Assembly: GCA_016709725.1 (NCBI GenBank)
Contig: JADJMG010000005.1
Location: forward strand, 37,501-101,500
DNA length: 64,000 nucleotides
From: Bacteroidota bacterium
Lineage (GTDB): Bacteria > Bacteroidota > Bacteroidia > AKYH767-A > OLB10
Direction: 5' to 3'
Under the pieces are notes generated by a model. The model did not search any database. It was given only the letters and a program-made list of their open reading frames with translations, and was not told the origin of the DNA. Of the stretch, positions 31,396-39,933 are shown in pieces (the stretch's first letter is position 1; the number at the start of each line of letters is the position of its first letter). A program made the translations under genes and the position numbers.

Positions 31396-34188
31396 TCAAA
31401 TTATACTATTCGCTAGCTGTAGAGCTTTAGGTAAACCTTCAACATTCTTCCCGCCGGCCGTTGCATAAAATGGTTGTCCACCGCCGCCGCCTTGAATTTC
31501 TTTGGCGAGGTTGCGGATGATGGCCATAGCATTGAGGCCTTTTTCGCTCACTAATGAATCGGAGAGCATCAATGATAAATGCGGTTTGCCATCCACGTTA
31601 GCACAGAGGAAACAATACAAATCGCTGAGCTGATTCTTCAGTTCGTATGAAATATTTTTGATAGACTCAGCATCTAAATCCACTTGTGCAATAATGCGAT
31701 TGATGCCATCGTGTGATTTTATCTTTGTTAGTAAATCGGCTTTTACAGATTGTGCTTTCTCGTTTTGGAATTGAGCTAATTGTTTTTTCAACGACTCATT
31801 CGCTTCCACCAAGGAGGTTACACCTTTTACAATATCACCTGGATGATTCACGATCTCTTTAATTTTTTGCAAGGCTTCCAACTGATCATTGATGAACTGC
31901 TCTGCACCATCTGCGGTGATGGCTTCAATACGTCGAACACCCGCAGCTACTGCCGACTCGCCCGTAATTTTAAACAATCCAATTTCACCACTTGCTTTTA
32001 CATGCGTTCCACCACAAAGTTCGACAGAGAAATTTTTATCGAAAGTAATGACACGAACAAAGTCGCCATACTTTTCACCAAACAATGCCATGGCACCTGT
32101 TTCCTGAGCTTGCTTGATGGGCACATTGCGTTGTTCGTTCAATGCAATATTTTCTCTGATCTTTTTATTGACGATTTGCTCGATGGAATTAATTTCTTCG
32201 TCCGTCATTTTTGCAAAATGTGAAAAGTCGAAACGAGTGGTATGCTCATTCACCATAGATCCTTTTTGAGCTACGTGTGTTCCCAATACATTGCGAAGTG
32301 CAGCGTGCATTAAATGCGTTGCGCTGTGATTTTTGGTGATTAATGCACGTCGATTATAGTCTACGACTGCCTTAAATATTGCATTAATATCGGATGGAAT
32401 TTTATCCGCAAAATGAATGATTAAATTATTTTCTTTTTGTGTATCGGTGATGCTGATTTTACTTTCTGCCGATTGCAAAAATCCAGTGTCGCCCACTTGT
32501 CCACCGCTTTCTGCGTAGAAGGGAGTACGATTTAATACAATTTGATACTGTTCCTTATTTCCTTTTTTTACTTTACGATAGCGTAAAATTTCTGCTTCAC
32601 ACTCTAGAAAATCATACCCTACAAACTCCACAGCATCTTCATCACGAACGATGGTCCAGTCATCAGCGCTGGTGGCGGTTGCTTTTCTAGAACGATTTTT
32701 TTGCTCATCCATGCAAGCATTAAATCCATCCATGTCCACCGTCATTTTATATTCTTCTCAGCGCCATGGAATCGGAAGGTCAGATATGCAAACACAAACT
32801 ACCCACTAAATTAGGTTCAACTTTAACAAGTTGATTCGTAAAATATAATTTTAGAGTTCCATCATATTTGAAATCGTCATTAAGAGTTGCCACCAAGTAA
32901 CTGGATGATTTGAAATATAGACCATTATACAGTCTCTTTTTCCCAAAATTATTAACACTACTTTCATCCCCAGCTCTATTGAAATTAATAATCCATTCCC
33001 TTTGTAAGCATCATAAAATCATCATACAAGGATCATTGCAAGTTCAGCCTGGAATACATTGTTGAAATATTGACCTTTAAAAATTCAACTTACTTTCAAC
33101 AATTTCCGGACCCAAATGAAAAAAGTCATTTCCTCATTTTGTAAAAAGTTAAAAATATAACGCTTTTGAGTTCTGGGAAAACGAAAGCAAACTGATTTGT
33201 ATAAGAGGTAATTCACATAAAAGGCTCTTAAATTAAGTTAGAGTATCCAACTTATTGCCCTTCTTAGCAATTCCGAATAACTGATAGCATTAATGGCAAT
33301 TGCCATCCGCAATAGCAAAGACAGCACGGATATATCTGATAATTCTCTAGCAACGTCTGTCTTCATAAAATCCATATTGGCTTTCTCTCTCAATAAAACG
33401 AATTGTCGGTGTAAACACATCGGTATCATAATTCGAAATTTGTCCTTGCATAGCCATGCATAAACGCTCGAAGCCCATGCCTGTATCCACGTGTTTAGCG
33501 GGAAGTGGTTCGAGGGATCCATCCGACTTGCGGTTAAACTCCATGAACACATTATTCCAAATCTCGATCACTTGCGGATGACTTTCATTGACGAGTTGTT
33601 TTCCATCTACCTTTTTCTTTCCTCATCACTGCGCAAATCCACGTGAATCTCGGAGCAAGGTCCGCAGGGTCCGGTCTCGCCCATCTCCCAGAAATTATCC
33701 TTTTTATTTCCTCTTAAGATGCGATCTTCTGGAATCCACTTCTTCCAAAAATCATATGCTTCTTGGTCGAATGCTAGTTTTTCTTTTGCATCGCCTTCAA
33801 AAACAGTAACGTAGAGACGATCCTTTGGCAATTCATAAACTTTCGTTAATAACTCCCAGGCCCATTCGATGGCTTCTTCCTTAAAATAATCACCAAACGA
33901 CCAATTGCCCAACATCTCAAACATGGTATGGTGGTAAGTATCCACCCCCACTTCTTCAAGGTCGTTATGCTTTCCACTCACCCGTAAGCACTTTTGAGTA
34001 TTCGCAATACGTTTGGCTTTAGGAGGTTCATTGCCGAGGAAAATATCCTTAAACTGGTTCATCCCTGCATTGGTAAACATGAGGGTGGGATCGTTCTTCA
34101 CCACGATGGGCGCAGAAGCAACGATGGTATGTCCTTTGGACGCGAAGAAATCGAGAAATGCTTGACGAATTTGTGAAGATGTCATCAT
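31396..34188 (-). pseudogene. alaS: Alanyl-tRNA synthetase, broken in the middle
   Basis: The N-terminal class II catalytic part (33607-34188) has FFASKGHTIVASAPIV, MFTNAGMNQFKDIFLG, NTQKCLRVSGKHNDLE and MGETGPCGPCSEIH. A short piece (33347-33571) has HVDTGMGFERL. The C-terminal piece (31396-32745) has the editing motifs HSATHLMHAAL and CGGTHV and the Gly-rich C-Ala domain. Between about 32780 and 33350 the gene is unreadable: traces such as RAVFAIADG, FVFPEL and EEYKMTVDMDGF appear in three frames, and about 230 bp near 32780-33010 do not look like alaS at all. The spacing is about 165 bp longer than expected. AlaRS is essential, so either this is a local assembly fault or another copy exists. 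Confidence 0.85.
32780..33010 (-). other. Open frame of foreign appearance inside alaS
   Basis: On the minus strand a frame stays open for about 76 codons, ending in a TGA at 32780-32782 with ...LVGSLCLHI, without a start codon. Internal residues (RAGDESSVNNFGKKRLYNG, DDFKYDGTLKLYFTNQLVK) do not resemble AlaRS. It could be the 3' end of another gene placed here by misassembly or insertion, or chance in AT-rich DNA. I recognise no family. Confidence 0.35.
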
Positions 34189-34251
34189 ACTATGGGCTGA
34201 CTAAGAGAATTCTATTATTTTTGTAAAGACCCGCAAAGTTAAATAAATCCC

Positions 34252-35223
34252 ATGGCCAAGACGAAGTATTATTTCAACACCGATTCCTTGAAGTTCGAGC
34301 GGGTTGTGGTAAGCTTTCGTAAAAAGTTTTTCAGGGTATTTGGCTGGCTTTCAACGGCTGCCGTTTTTGGGTCGATTGTATTATTGCTAGCTTATTCCTT
34401 TCTCGACTCACCCAAGGAGAAACAATTGAAGCGGGAATTGAGCGGGATGAGCTTACAATATGAATTATTGCAGCAACGAATGGACTTAGCATCTGCGGTT
34501 TTAGAGGATCTACAAAAACGCGATAATCAGGTGTATCGCGTCATTTTTGAAGCGGAACCCATGCCGAGGGAAGTAAGAGAAGCGGGATCAGGCGGAGTAA
34601 ATCGCTATAAAGAATTAGAAAACTTCAACAATGCAGAATTGATGGTGAATACGTCGCGAACGATGGATAAATTATATCGCCAACTTTATATTCAGAGTAA
34701 ATCATACGACGAAGTTTTTGAGTTAGTAAAAAAGAAAAGCGAACTCTTAGCATCCATTCCGGCCATTCAACCTGTAACAAAAAGTGGAATTGCGCGATTG
34801 GCTTCGGGATTTGGTAGTCGCATTCATCCCATCTACAAAACGTATATGATGCATACAGGCATTGATTTCTCGGCGCCCATCGGCACAGAAATTTACGCAA
34901 CAGGAAATGGAACCATTTCAAAAGTGGAATATAACGGTCGTGGCTATGGGAATAATGTAACCATCAACCATGGTATTCGATATTCAACACTGTATGGTCA
35001 CATGAGTAAGGTTTCAGTGCGTCCCGGACAAAAAGTGAAACGCGGCGATATCATTGGATTCGTTGGAAACACGGGCTCTTCCACTGGTCCGCACGTACAT
35101 TACGAAGTAATTAAGAACGGACAGAAAATTAATCCTATCAACTACTTCTTTAACGATCTCACTGCGGAAGAATACGACAAAGTGCGAGAGTTGGCTTCAC
35201 AATCCAATCAGTCATTCGATTAA
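34252..35223 (+). CDS. M23-family (LytM) peptidoglycan endopeptidase, membrane anchored
   Basis: A 323-residue protein: a short cytoplasmic N-terminus, one membrane helix (about 33-52), a coiled-coil region (about 55-100) and a C-terminal LytM domain (about 185-300). The zinc ligands are visible in SRIHPIYKTYMMHTGIDF (His and Asp) and GPHVHYEV (His-x-His), so it should be an active metallopeptidase that cuts peptide cross-links, or a regulator built on that fold. It is divergent from alaS with a 63-bp gap and followed at 30 bp by a MerR-type gene. Confidence 0.92.
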   Translation: MAKTKYYFNTDSLKFERVVVSFRKKFFRVFGWLSTAAVFGSIVLLLAYSFLDSPKEKQLKRELSGMSLQYELLQQRMDLASAVLEDLQKRDNQVYRVIFEAEPMPREVREAGSGGVNRYKELENFNNAELMVNTSRTMDKLYRQLYIQSKSYDEVFELVKKKSELLASIPAIQPVTKSGIARLASGFGSRIHPIYKTYMMHTGIDFSAPIGTEIYATGNGTISKVEYNGRGYGNNVTINHGIRYSTLYGHMSKVSVRPGQKVKRGDIIGFVGNTGSSTGPHVHYEVIKNGQKINPINYFFNDLTAEEYDKVRELASQSNQSFD

Positions 35224-35253
35224 TTTTAAAAACATCTCCTAAAAAAATCTGCC

Positions 35254-35598
35254 ATGGCACCCATCATCGATTTCGACAAAGAGCCTGAAAAACTTTATTA
35301 TCCTATTGGAGAAGTGGCGCAAATGTTTTCGGTAAACACATCGCTCATTCGTTTTTGGGAGAAGGAATTTGAGGTATTAAAGCCCAAGAAAAACAAAAAA
35401 GGAAATCGACTTTTCACGCCTGCGGATGTGGAGAATATTCGGTTAATATTTAGCTTAGTGAAGGAACGCGGATTTACGTTAGATGGCGCGAAGAAAATTA
35501 TTGAAAACAAACAAGGGAAGTTGGAAAGAGAGTTAGAAATAAAAACAACGCTTACTCATTTAAGAGGTTTTTTAGTGGAGTTGAAATCTCAGCTTTAA
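35254..35598 (+). CDS. MerR-family transcriptional regulator
   Basis: A 114-residue protein with one winged helix-turn-helix of the MerR type: YYPIGEVAQMFSVNTSLIRFWEKEFE followed by KNKKGNRLFTPADVENIRLI (about 15-70), then a coiled-coil dimerisation helix. There is no C-terminal effector domain and there are no cysteines for metal sensing, so it belongs to the short MerR forms found beside cell-wall or division genes in Bacteroidota. It is probably co-transcribed with the M23 peptidase gene 30 bp upstream. Confidence 0.9.
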   Translation: MAPIIDFDKEPEKLYYPIGEVAQMFSVNTSLIRFWEKEFEVLKPKKNKKGNRLFTPADVENIRLIFSLVKERGFTLDGAKKIIENKQGKLERELEIKTTLTHLRGFLVELKSQL

Positions 35599-35629
35599 TA
35601 TTTATTGGTTAGTTTGAGATTTACTATTT

Positions 35630-36095
35630 TCAACACTAGAGGGCACTAGAGGGCACTTGAGAACACTACGTACATTTAAAAACATTAAGAACAATTGGGT
35701 AAATCTTTAGTGCACTCTAGTGAACTTCTTTTTCTCTAGTGCCTGCCTGCTGCAGGCAGGTTGAAAATGGCTGAGAAGGGAAATTTACTCGCAGCAGTTC
35801 TTCGCTAATTTTCTCGCAAAGGCGCAAAGTCGCAAAGGCTGCGCTTCCCAAATTTTCTCGCAAAGATTTCTATTGTTAAATCCAAACTTTATTTCGCCAT
35901 TTCTTTATTGCTCCCTCTCCCTTGGAGAGGTCGCGAAGCCTCGCGAGGGGAGAGGCTTGAACTATAATTTGACTATAATCTGTTTACTTTCGATAATAAA
36001 CTTTTAACCGAAGGAAATTTTCTCGCAAAGGCGCAATCCCGATAACTATCGGGACGTAAAGGCTGCGCAACGATATTGTTTCTCTCTAAGAGTCT
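35630..36095. repeat. Intergenic cluster of dispersed repeats
   Basis: A 465-bp gene-free stretch made of recognisable words: CTAGAGGGCACT tandem units (35636-35660), the palindrome CCTGCCTGCTGCAGGCAGG (35742-35760), two TTTCTCGCAAAG units (35811, 35857), a TCGCGAAGCCTCGCGA palindrome (about 35930-35946) between CTCTCCC and GGGAGAG, another TTTCTCGCAAAGGCGCAA unit (36017) and the palindrome CCCGATAACTATCGGG (36042-36057). The same words recur at 6690, 31290, 39640, 39860 and 43150. Nothing coding is seen. Confidence 0.7.
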
Positions 36096-36098
36096 AAA

Positions 36099-36554
36099 TT
36101 AATTTTGAGGTTTGGCACTTGTCTTAAAAGAAAAAGATTTATGAATGACGAAGCTCAGTGCGCCAATGGAAATGGCGGAAACGGCGCGTGCTATCGTTGG
36201 AAACCAATCCAACTGACGAATCAAGAAACGCATCATAATATAATTTAGCGCTAAAACAAAAACTGCGACGAGAACATATCGAAATAATTGTTTGTAGGTG
36301 GCCAACTCCGACTCTTTAAACACCAACATTTTTGTGATGGTGAAGTTGGTAAGGAGTCCGACAGTATAACTAAGCATCAACGATGCCGAAGGTGCAGACA
36401 CCACATACAATCCGAACAAATCAAAATCCAATTTTTTATAGAGATAATTATAAGCTAGAAAATAAACACAAATATCAACCCACGTTGCAAGACCGGCTGA
36501 AACAAAATACCTAAAAATTTTAGACTGCAATAACTTCTTAACCGATCTTTTCAT
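36099..36554 (-). CDS. GtrA-family membrane protein
   Basis: A 151-residue protein with four hydrophobic segments (about 10-32, 42-64, 84-105, 118-140), the fold of GtrA-like proteins. Family members help move polyprenyl-linked sugars for glycosylation of surface polysaccharides. The basic N-terminus (MKRSVKKLLQSKIFRYFVSA) and the KMLVFKES loop fit. It follows hldD by 4 bp on the same strand, so the two are surely co-transcribed, which suggests surface glycan work. Confidence 0.87.
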   Translation of the reverse strand: MKRSVKKLLQSKIFRYFVSAGLATWVDICVYFLAYNYLYKKLDFDLFGLYVVSAPSASLMLSYTVGLLTNFTITKMLVFKESELATYKQLFRYVLVAVFVLALNYIMMRFLIRQLDWFPTIARAVSAISIGALSFVIHKSFSFKTSAKPQN

Positions 36555-36558
36555 TCAC

Positions 36559-37524
36559 TCAATAATAAAGATGGTTAGAAAGATAATTTTTTACATAATC
36601 GGTAACACCATCTTCCAAGGAAGTAAAAGGTTTGGAATAGCCAGCCTTCATTAACTTCTGCATATTCGCCTCTGTGAAATATTGATATTTATCGCGGATG
36701 TCGGCAGGAATATCGATGAATTCAATCTTGGTTTCTTTGTTCAATGCTTTGAAAGTAGAGTCTGCCAAATCATAAAATGAGCGAGCGGTTCCAGTTCCTA
36801 AATTAAAGATAGACGATTCCACTTTTTCATTCATCAAAAACAAACAAACGTTCACTACATCCTTCACGTACACAAAATCGCGCAGTTGCCAACCATCTTT
36901 ATACTCGGGTCGGTGAGAGCGAAACAATTTCACTTCACCCGATTTATTTATTTGATTGAATGCATGAAAAATTACGGATGCCATTCGAGCTTTATGAAAT
37001 TCGTTGGGACCATACACATTAAAAAATTTCAATCCCGCCCAGAAAGGAGGATGTTTCTCTTGCTTCAACACCCATAAATCGAATTGTTGTTTTGACCAAC
37101 CATACGGATTAAGGGGTTGCAATTTCGGGAAGATGGAATGATCATCATCGTAACCAAATTCACCTTCGCCGTAGGTAGCAGCAGAACTTGCATACACGAA
37201 TGGGATTGCTGCATCTGCACAAATATTCCAAAGTGTTTGTGAATAATGCACATTTAATCGATCAAAAATTTCCACATCGAACTCGGTGGTATCTGTTCTG
37301 GCACCGATATGAAAAACAAATTTCACCTCCTTACTATTTTTGAGCAGCCATTCAGGAAACACATCACGATGAATTTCTTGTTTGAACTTCTTTCCAACCA
37401 AATTCTTTTGTTTTTCCGGATGACTGAAATCATCCACGATTACCACATCAGAAAATCCTTCCTGATTCAATCGACTCACCAAACAACTTCCAATAAATCC
37501 GGCGGCGCCAGTTACTACTATCAT
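36559..37524 (-). CDS. hldD: ADP-L-glycero-D-manno-heptose 6-epimerase
   Basis: A 321-residue short-chain dehydrogenase-type epimerase. It has the NAD-binding motif VTGAAGFIGSCLV (residues 3-15), the heptose-epimerase segment HIGARTDTTEFD, catalytic YGWSKQQFD (Tyr-x-x-x-Lys), FNVYGPNEFHKARMASV and RSHRPEYKDGWQLRDFVYVKD. It makes ADP-L-glycero-D-manno-heptose for the lipopolysaccharide inner core. It lies between mqnD (6-bp gap) and the GtrA-family gene (4-bp gap) in one operon. Confidence 0.94.
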   Translation of the reverse strand: MIVVTGAAGFIGSCLVSRLNQEGFSDVVIVDDFSHPEKQKNLVGKKFKQEIHRDVFPEWLLKNSKEVKFVFHIGARTDTTEFDVEIFDRLNVHYSQTLWNICADAAIPFVYASSAATYGEGEFGYDDDHSIFPKLQPLNPYGWSKQQFDLWVLKQEKHPPFWAGLKFFNVYGPNEFHKARMASVIFHAFNQINKSGEVKLFRSHRPEYKDGWQLRDFVYVKDVVNVCLFLMNEKVESSIFNLGTGTARSFYDLADSTFKALNKETKIEFIDIPADIRDKYQYFTEANMQKLMKAGYSKPFTSLEDGVTDYVKNYLSNHLYY

Positions 37525-37530
37525 CGTATA

Positions 37531-38370
37531 CTATTCTTTTTCGTTAATGAAAATGGGTTCCACACATTGGGGGAGCAAATTTACTTGATGTCCATAACTC
37601 AACAAAAGATTAATTGCCTCCCGCCCTTCAGCACCCAAATCTATTGAAAATTGATTCACATAAAGATCAATATGCTTTTGTTGAACTTCGGGTGACAATT
37701 CCTGTGCATGTTTTTGAATATAATCCCTTGAATCCTGGGGATGTTCAAATGCCCATTTTACACTATCGCTGATTCCCTTTTGGATGGATTCTTTTAGCTC
37801 TTGAGGTAAATCTCTCCGTATCGCTATGCAACCCAATGGAATAGGTTTTGAGAATTTACTTTCCCAACATTCACCAAGATCGGCCACCTTCTCCAAACCC
37901 TTTAGAGCATAGGTAAATCGACTTTCATGAATGATGAGTCCGAGGTCGAACTCTCCGCTGAGTACACCATCTTCAATTTCCGAAAAAACAACTTCTGTTT
38001 TGTTCGTGAGTTGAGGAAAAAAGATGCTCAACAGTAAATTAGCTGTAGTATACTTTCCCGGTATCGCTACTTTTAGGGAATCCATGTTATGCAAATCGAC
38101 TTTGTTCTTTGAGATCAATAAAGGCCCACAATTTCGGCCTAAAGCCGCTCCAGCATTTAAAATTTGATATTTATCGGAAACCGAAGCATAAGCAGCAAAA
38201 CTCAACTTGCTAATTTCCAATTCAGCAGACAAAGCCAAGCGATTCAATTTCTCCACATCATACAAATTTTCTTCTACTCTATACGGAAATGGAAAACGAT
38301 GATGTAGCAATGCATCGAAAATAAAAGTATCATTTGGACAAGGCGAGAAGCCTAATTTTAGGGGATTCAT
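37531..38370 (-). CDS. mqnD: 1,4-dihydroxy-6-naphthoate synthase (futalosine pathway)
   Basis: A 279-residue periplasmic-binding-protein-like enzyme that acts after cyclic dehypoxanthinyl futalosine in menaquinone synthesis. Recognised from the N-terminal GFSPCPNDTFIFDALLH, the EISKLSFAAYA segment and GAALGRNCGPLL, all typical of MqnD. The length is normal. It is the first gene of the mqnD-hldD-gtrA unit. Its presence shows that this organism makes menaquinone by the futalosine route rather than the MenF-D-H-C-E-B route (inference from one gene). Confidence 0.92.
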   Translation of the reverse strand: MNPLKLGFSPCPNDTFIFDALLHHRFPFPYRVEENLYDVEKLNRLALSAELEISKLSFAAYASVSDKYQILNAGAALGRNCGPLLISKNKVDLHNMDSLKVAIPGKYTTANLLLSIFFPQLTNKTEVVFSEIEDGVLSGEFDLGLIIHESRFTYALKGLEKVADLGECWESKFSKPIPLGCIAIRRDLPQELKESIQKGISDSVKWAFEHPQDSRDYIQKHAQELSPEVQQKHIDLYVNQFSIDLGAEGREAINLLLSYGHQVNLLPQCVEPIFINEKE

Positions 38371-38445
38371 TTGTGCAAAGGTAGTCGAATGAGGAAAGAA
38401 ACTTCTGAAAAATTTTAACGTACTTTATACCATCAATATTGGACA

Positions 38446-39573
38446 ATGAGTCAAAGAAAAAATCCTGAAGGCGTGGTGAAGATCAACCGTACAGGGAGAA
38501 TACTTTTCTTTATAAATATTTTGGTTGCGATCATGCTGCTCATCACACAGGCATCATCATCCATCAATCCAGTAGTTTTTTGGCCTGTTGGCATCTTAGC
38601 AAACTTATATCCTATATTTCTACTCATCAATATTTGCTTTTTGATTTATTGGGGATTACGTCGCCATCGTCTCATTGTTTTATCAGCGGCCATCATTTTA
38701 ATTGGATATGATAAATGTACCATGCTTTATCAACCAGCCATTGCGAAATTTGATGTGAAGCCGCCCAAAAATTCATTCAAAGTTCTTTCTTACAATGTTC
38801 GACTCTTTGATCTTTACAACTGGACAGGTAATTTGAAAACCAGAAAAAAAATATTTGACTACTTAGAAGGGGAACATCCTGAAATTTTATGCATTCAAGA
38901 ATACTTTCATAGCGACGATGGAGACTTTCAAAACAACCAAGCAATAAAAGACTTATTAAAGTTACCACATAGTTCCATTAAGTACTCTATCACATTAAGA
39001 AAAGCGCATCATTGGGGCATTGCCACCTTTTCAAAATATCCAATAATCAATGAAGGAACACTTTTTTTTACCCCAGGAAAATCGAACTTTTGCCTATACT
39101 CCGACTTAGTCATCAACAATGACACAGTACGCGTTTACAATGCACATTTGCAATCTAATCACTTCAAAAAAAATGAATATGATTTCATTGAAAACACCGA
39201 CAGTATAATAAACGACACGAAATTAAAAAACACAAAAAGTATTTTAAGACGAATTCGTACTGCAGTAATCAAACGTAGTGATCAAGCGGATATAATGAGA
39301 GCGCATATTGAACAATGTCCCTATCCCGTTTTAGTATGTGGAGATTTTAATGACACGCCTTACTCCTATCCTTACCAAACCATAAAAAAAGATTTAAAAG
39401 ATTCATTTATTGAAAAAGGAGAAGGTTTTGGAAGTACTTATTTTAGTTTATTGGTTAAGTTTAGGATTGATTACATTTTGCACAGTTCTGAATTTAAAAC
39501 TTATTCTTTTCACACGAAAGAAGTAAAGTTAAGCGACCATTATCCGATACAAACGTGGCTGAGCCTGCCGTAG
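38446..39573 (+). CDS. Endonuclease/exonuclease/phosphatase-family protein with N-terminal membrane helices
   Basis: A 375-residue protein. Three hydrophobic segments occupy residues about 18-95; a metal-dependent phosphohydrolase domain follows. Catalytic motifs are FKVLSYNVRLFD, the metal ligand in ILCIQEYF, CGDFNDTP and the closing SDHYPIQT. The family includes nucleases, sphingomyelinases and inositol phosphatases; membrane-anchored forms like this are widespread in Bacteroidota and their substrates are not known. It is divergent from mqnD across a 75-bp gap. Confidence 0.9.
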   Translation: MSQRKNPEGVVKINRTGRILFFINILVAIMLLITQASSSINPVVFWPVGILANLYPIFLLINICFLIYWGLRRHRLIVLSAAIILIGYDKCTMLYQPAIAKFDVKPPKNSFKVLSYNVRLFDLYNWTGNLKTRKKIFDYLEGEHPEILCIQEYFHSDDGDFQNNQAIKDLLKLPHSSIKYSITLRKAHHWGIATFSKYPIINEGTLFFTPGKSNFCLYSDLVINNDTVRVYNAHLQSNHFKKNEYDFIENTDSIINDTKLKNTKSILRRIRTAVIKRSDQADIMRAHIEQCPYPVLVCGDFNDTPYSYPYQTIKKDLKDSFIEKGEGFGSTYFSLLVKFRIDYILHSSEFKTYSFHTKEVKLSDHYPIQTWLSLP

Positions 39574-39890
39574 GAATTGGCAAGTTGGTAAATTGGTAAG
39601 TTGGTAAATTGGTGGATTGGTGGATTGGTGTCGCGAGGCTTCGCGATGGCGGATTGGTGTCGCGAGGCTTCGCCCAGAAGTCTGTGCAACGCACTGTACT
39701 TCTGGGGTGAATTGGTGTATTGGCAAATTGGCAAATAGGCAAATCTGTCTCTAAGCTTCGAAATTATGAATTGCTTCGCCTAGCAGTTTTAACGAAACAC
39801 TGAAATTTATAAATGCATTCGAGAACTCTCAAGTGCACTCAAGTGACCTCTTGTGTCCTCTAGTGCCTGCCTGCTGCAGGCAGGTTAAAA
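39573..39890. repeat. Composite repeat: TTGGTAA minisatellite plus 34-nt hairpin (copy 2) and PstI-type palindrome
   Basis: TTGGTAAA/TTGGTAAG/TTGGTGGA units (39577-39631) run into two TCGCGAGGCTTCGC words, then a 34-nt hairpin at 39673-39706 (outer stem CCCAGAAGT/ACTTCTGGG, inner stem GTGC-AAC-GCAC), then TTGGCAAA units to 39745. Further on, CAAGTGCACTCAAGTG and CTCTAGTGCCTGCCTGCTGC (about 39829-39881) match the cluster at 35640-35760. There are no genes; small open frames on the minus strand are repeat translations. Confidence 0.75.
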
Positions 39891-39933
39891 AAAAGCAATC
39901 TCATTAGGATAAACACTAATTGAAGTTAGATAA

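Noticed and set aside
31780..32223. 147-residue plus-strand frame antisense to alaS
   Set aside because: It lies opposite the well-conserved editing domain of alaS and has no features of its own.
39494..39742. Three overlapping minus-strand frames of 64-82 residues
   Set aside because: They are translations of the TTGGTAA minisatellite in all three frames.
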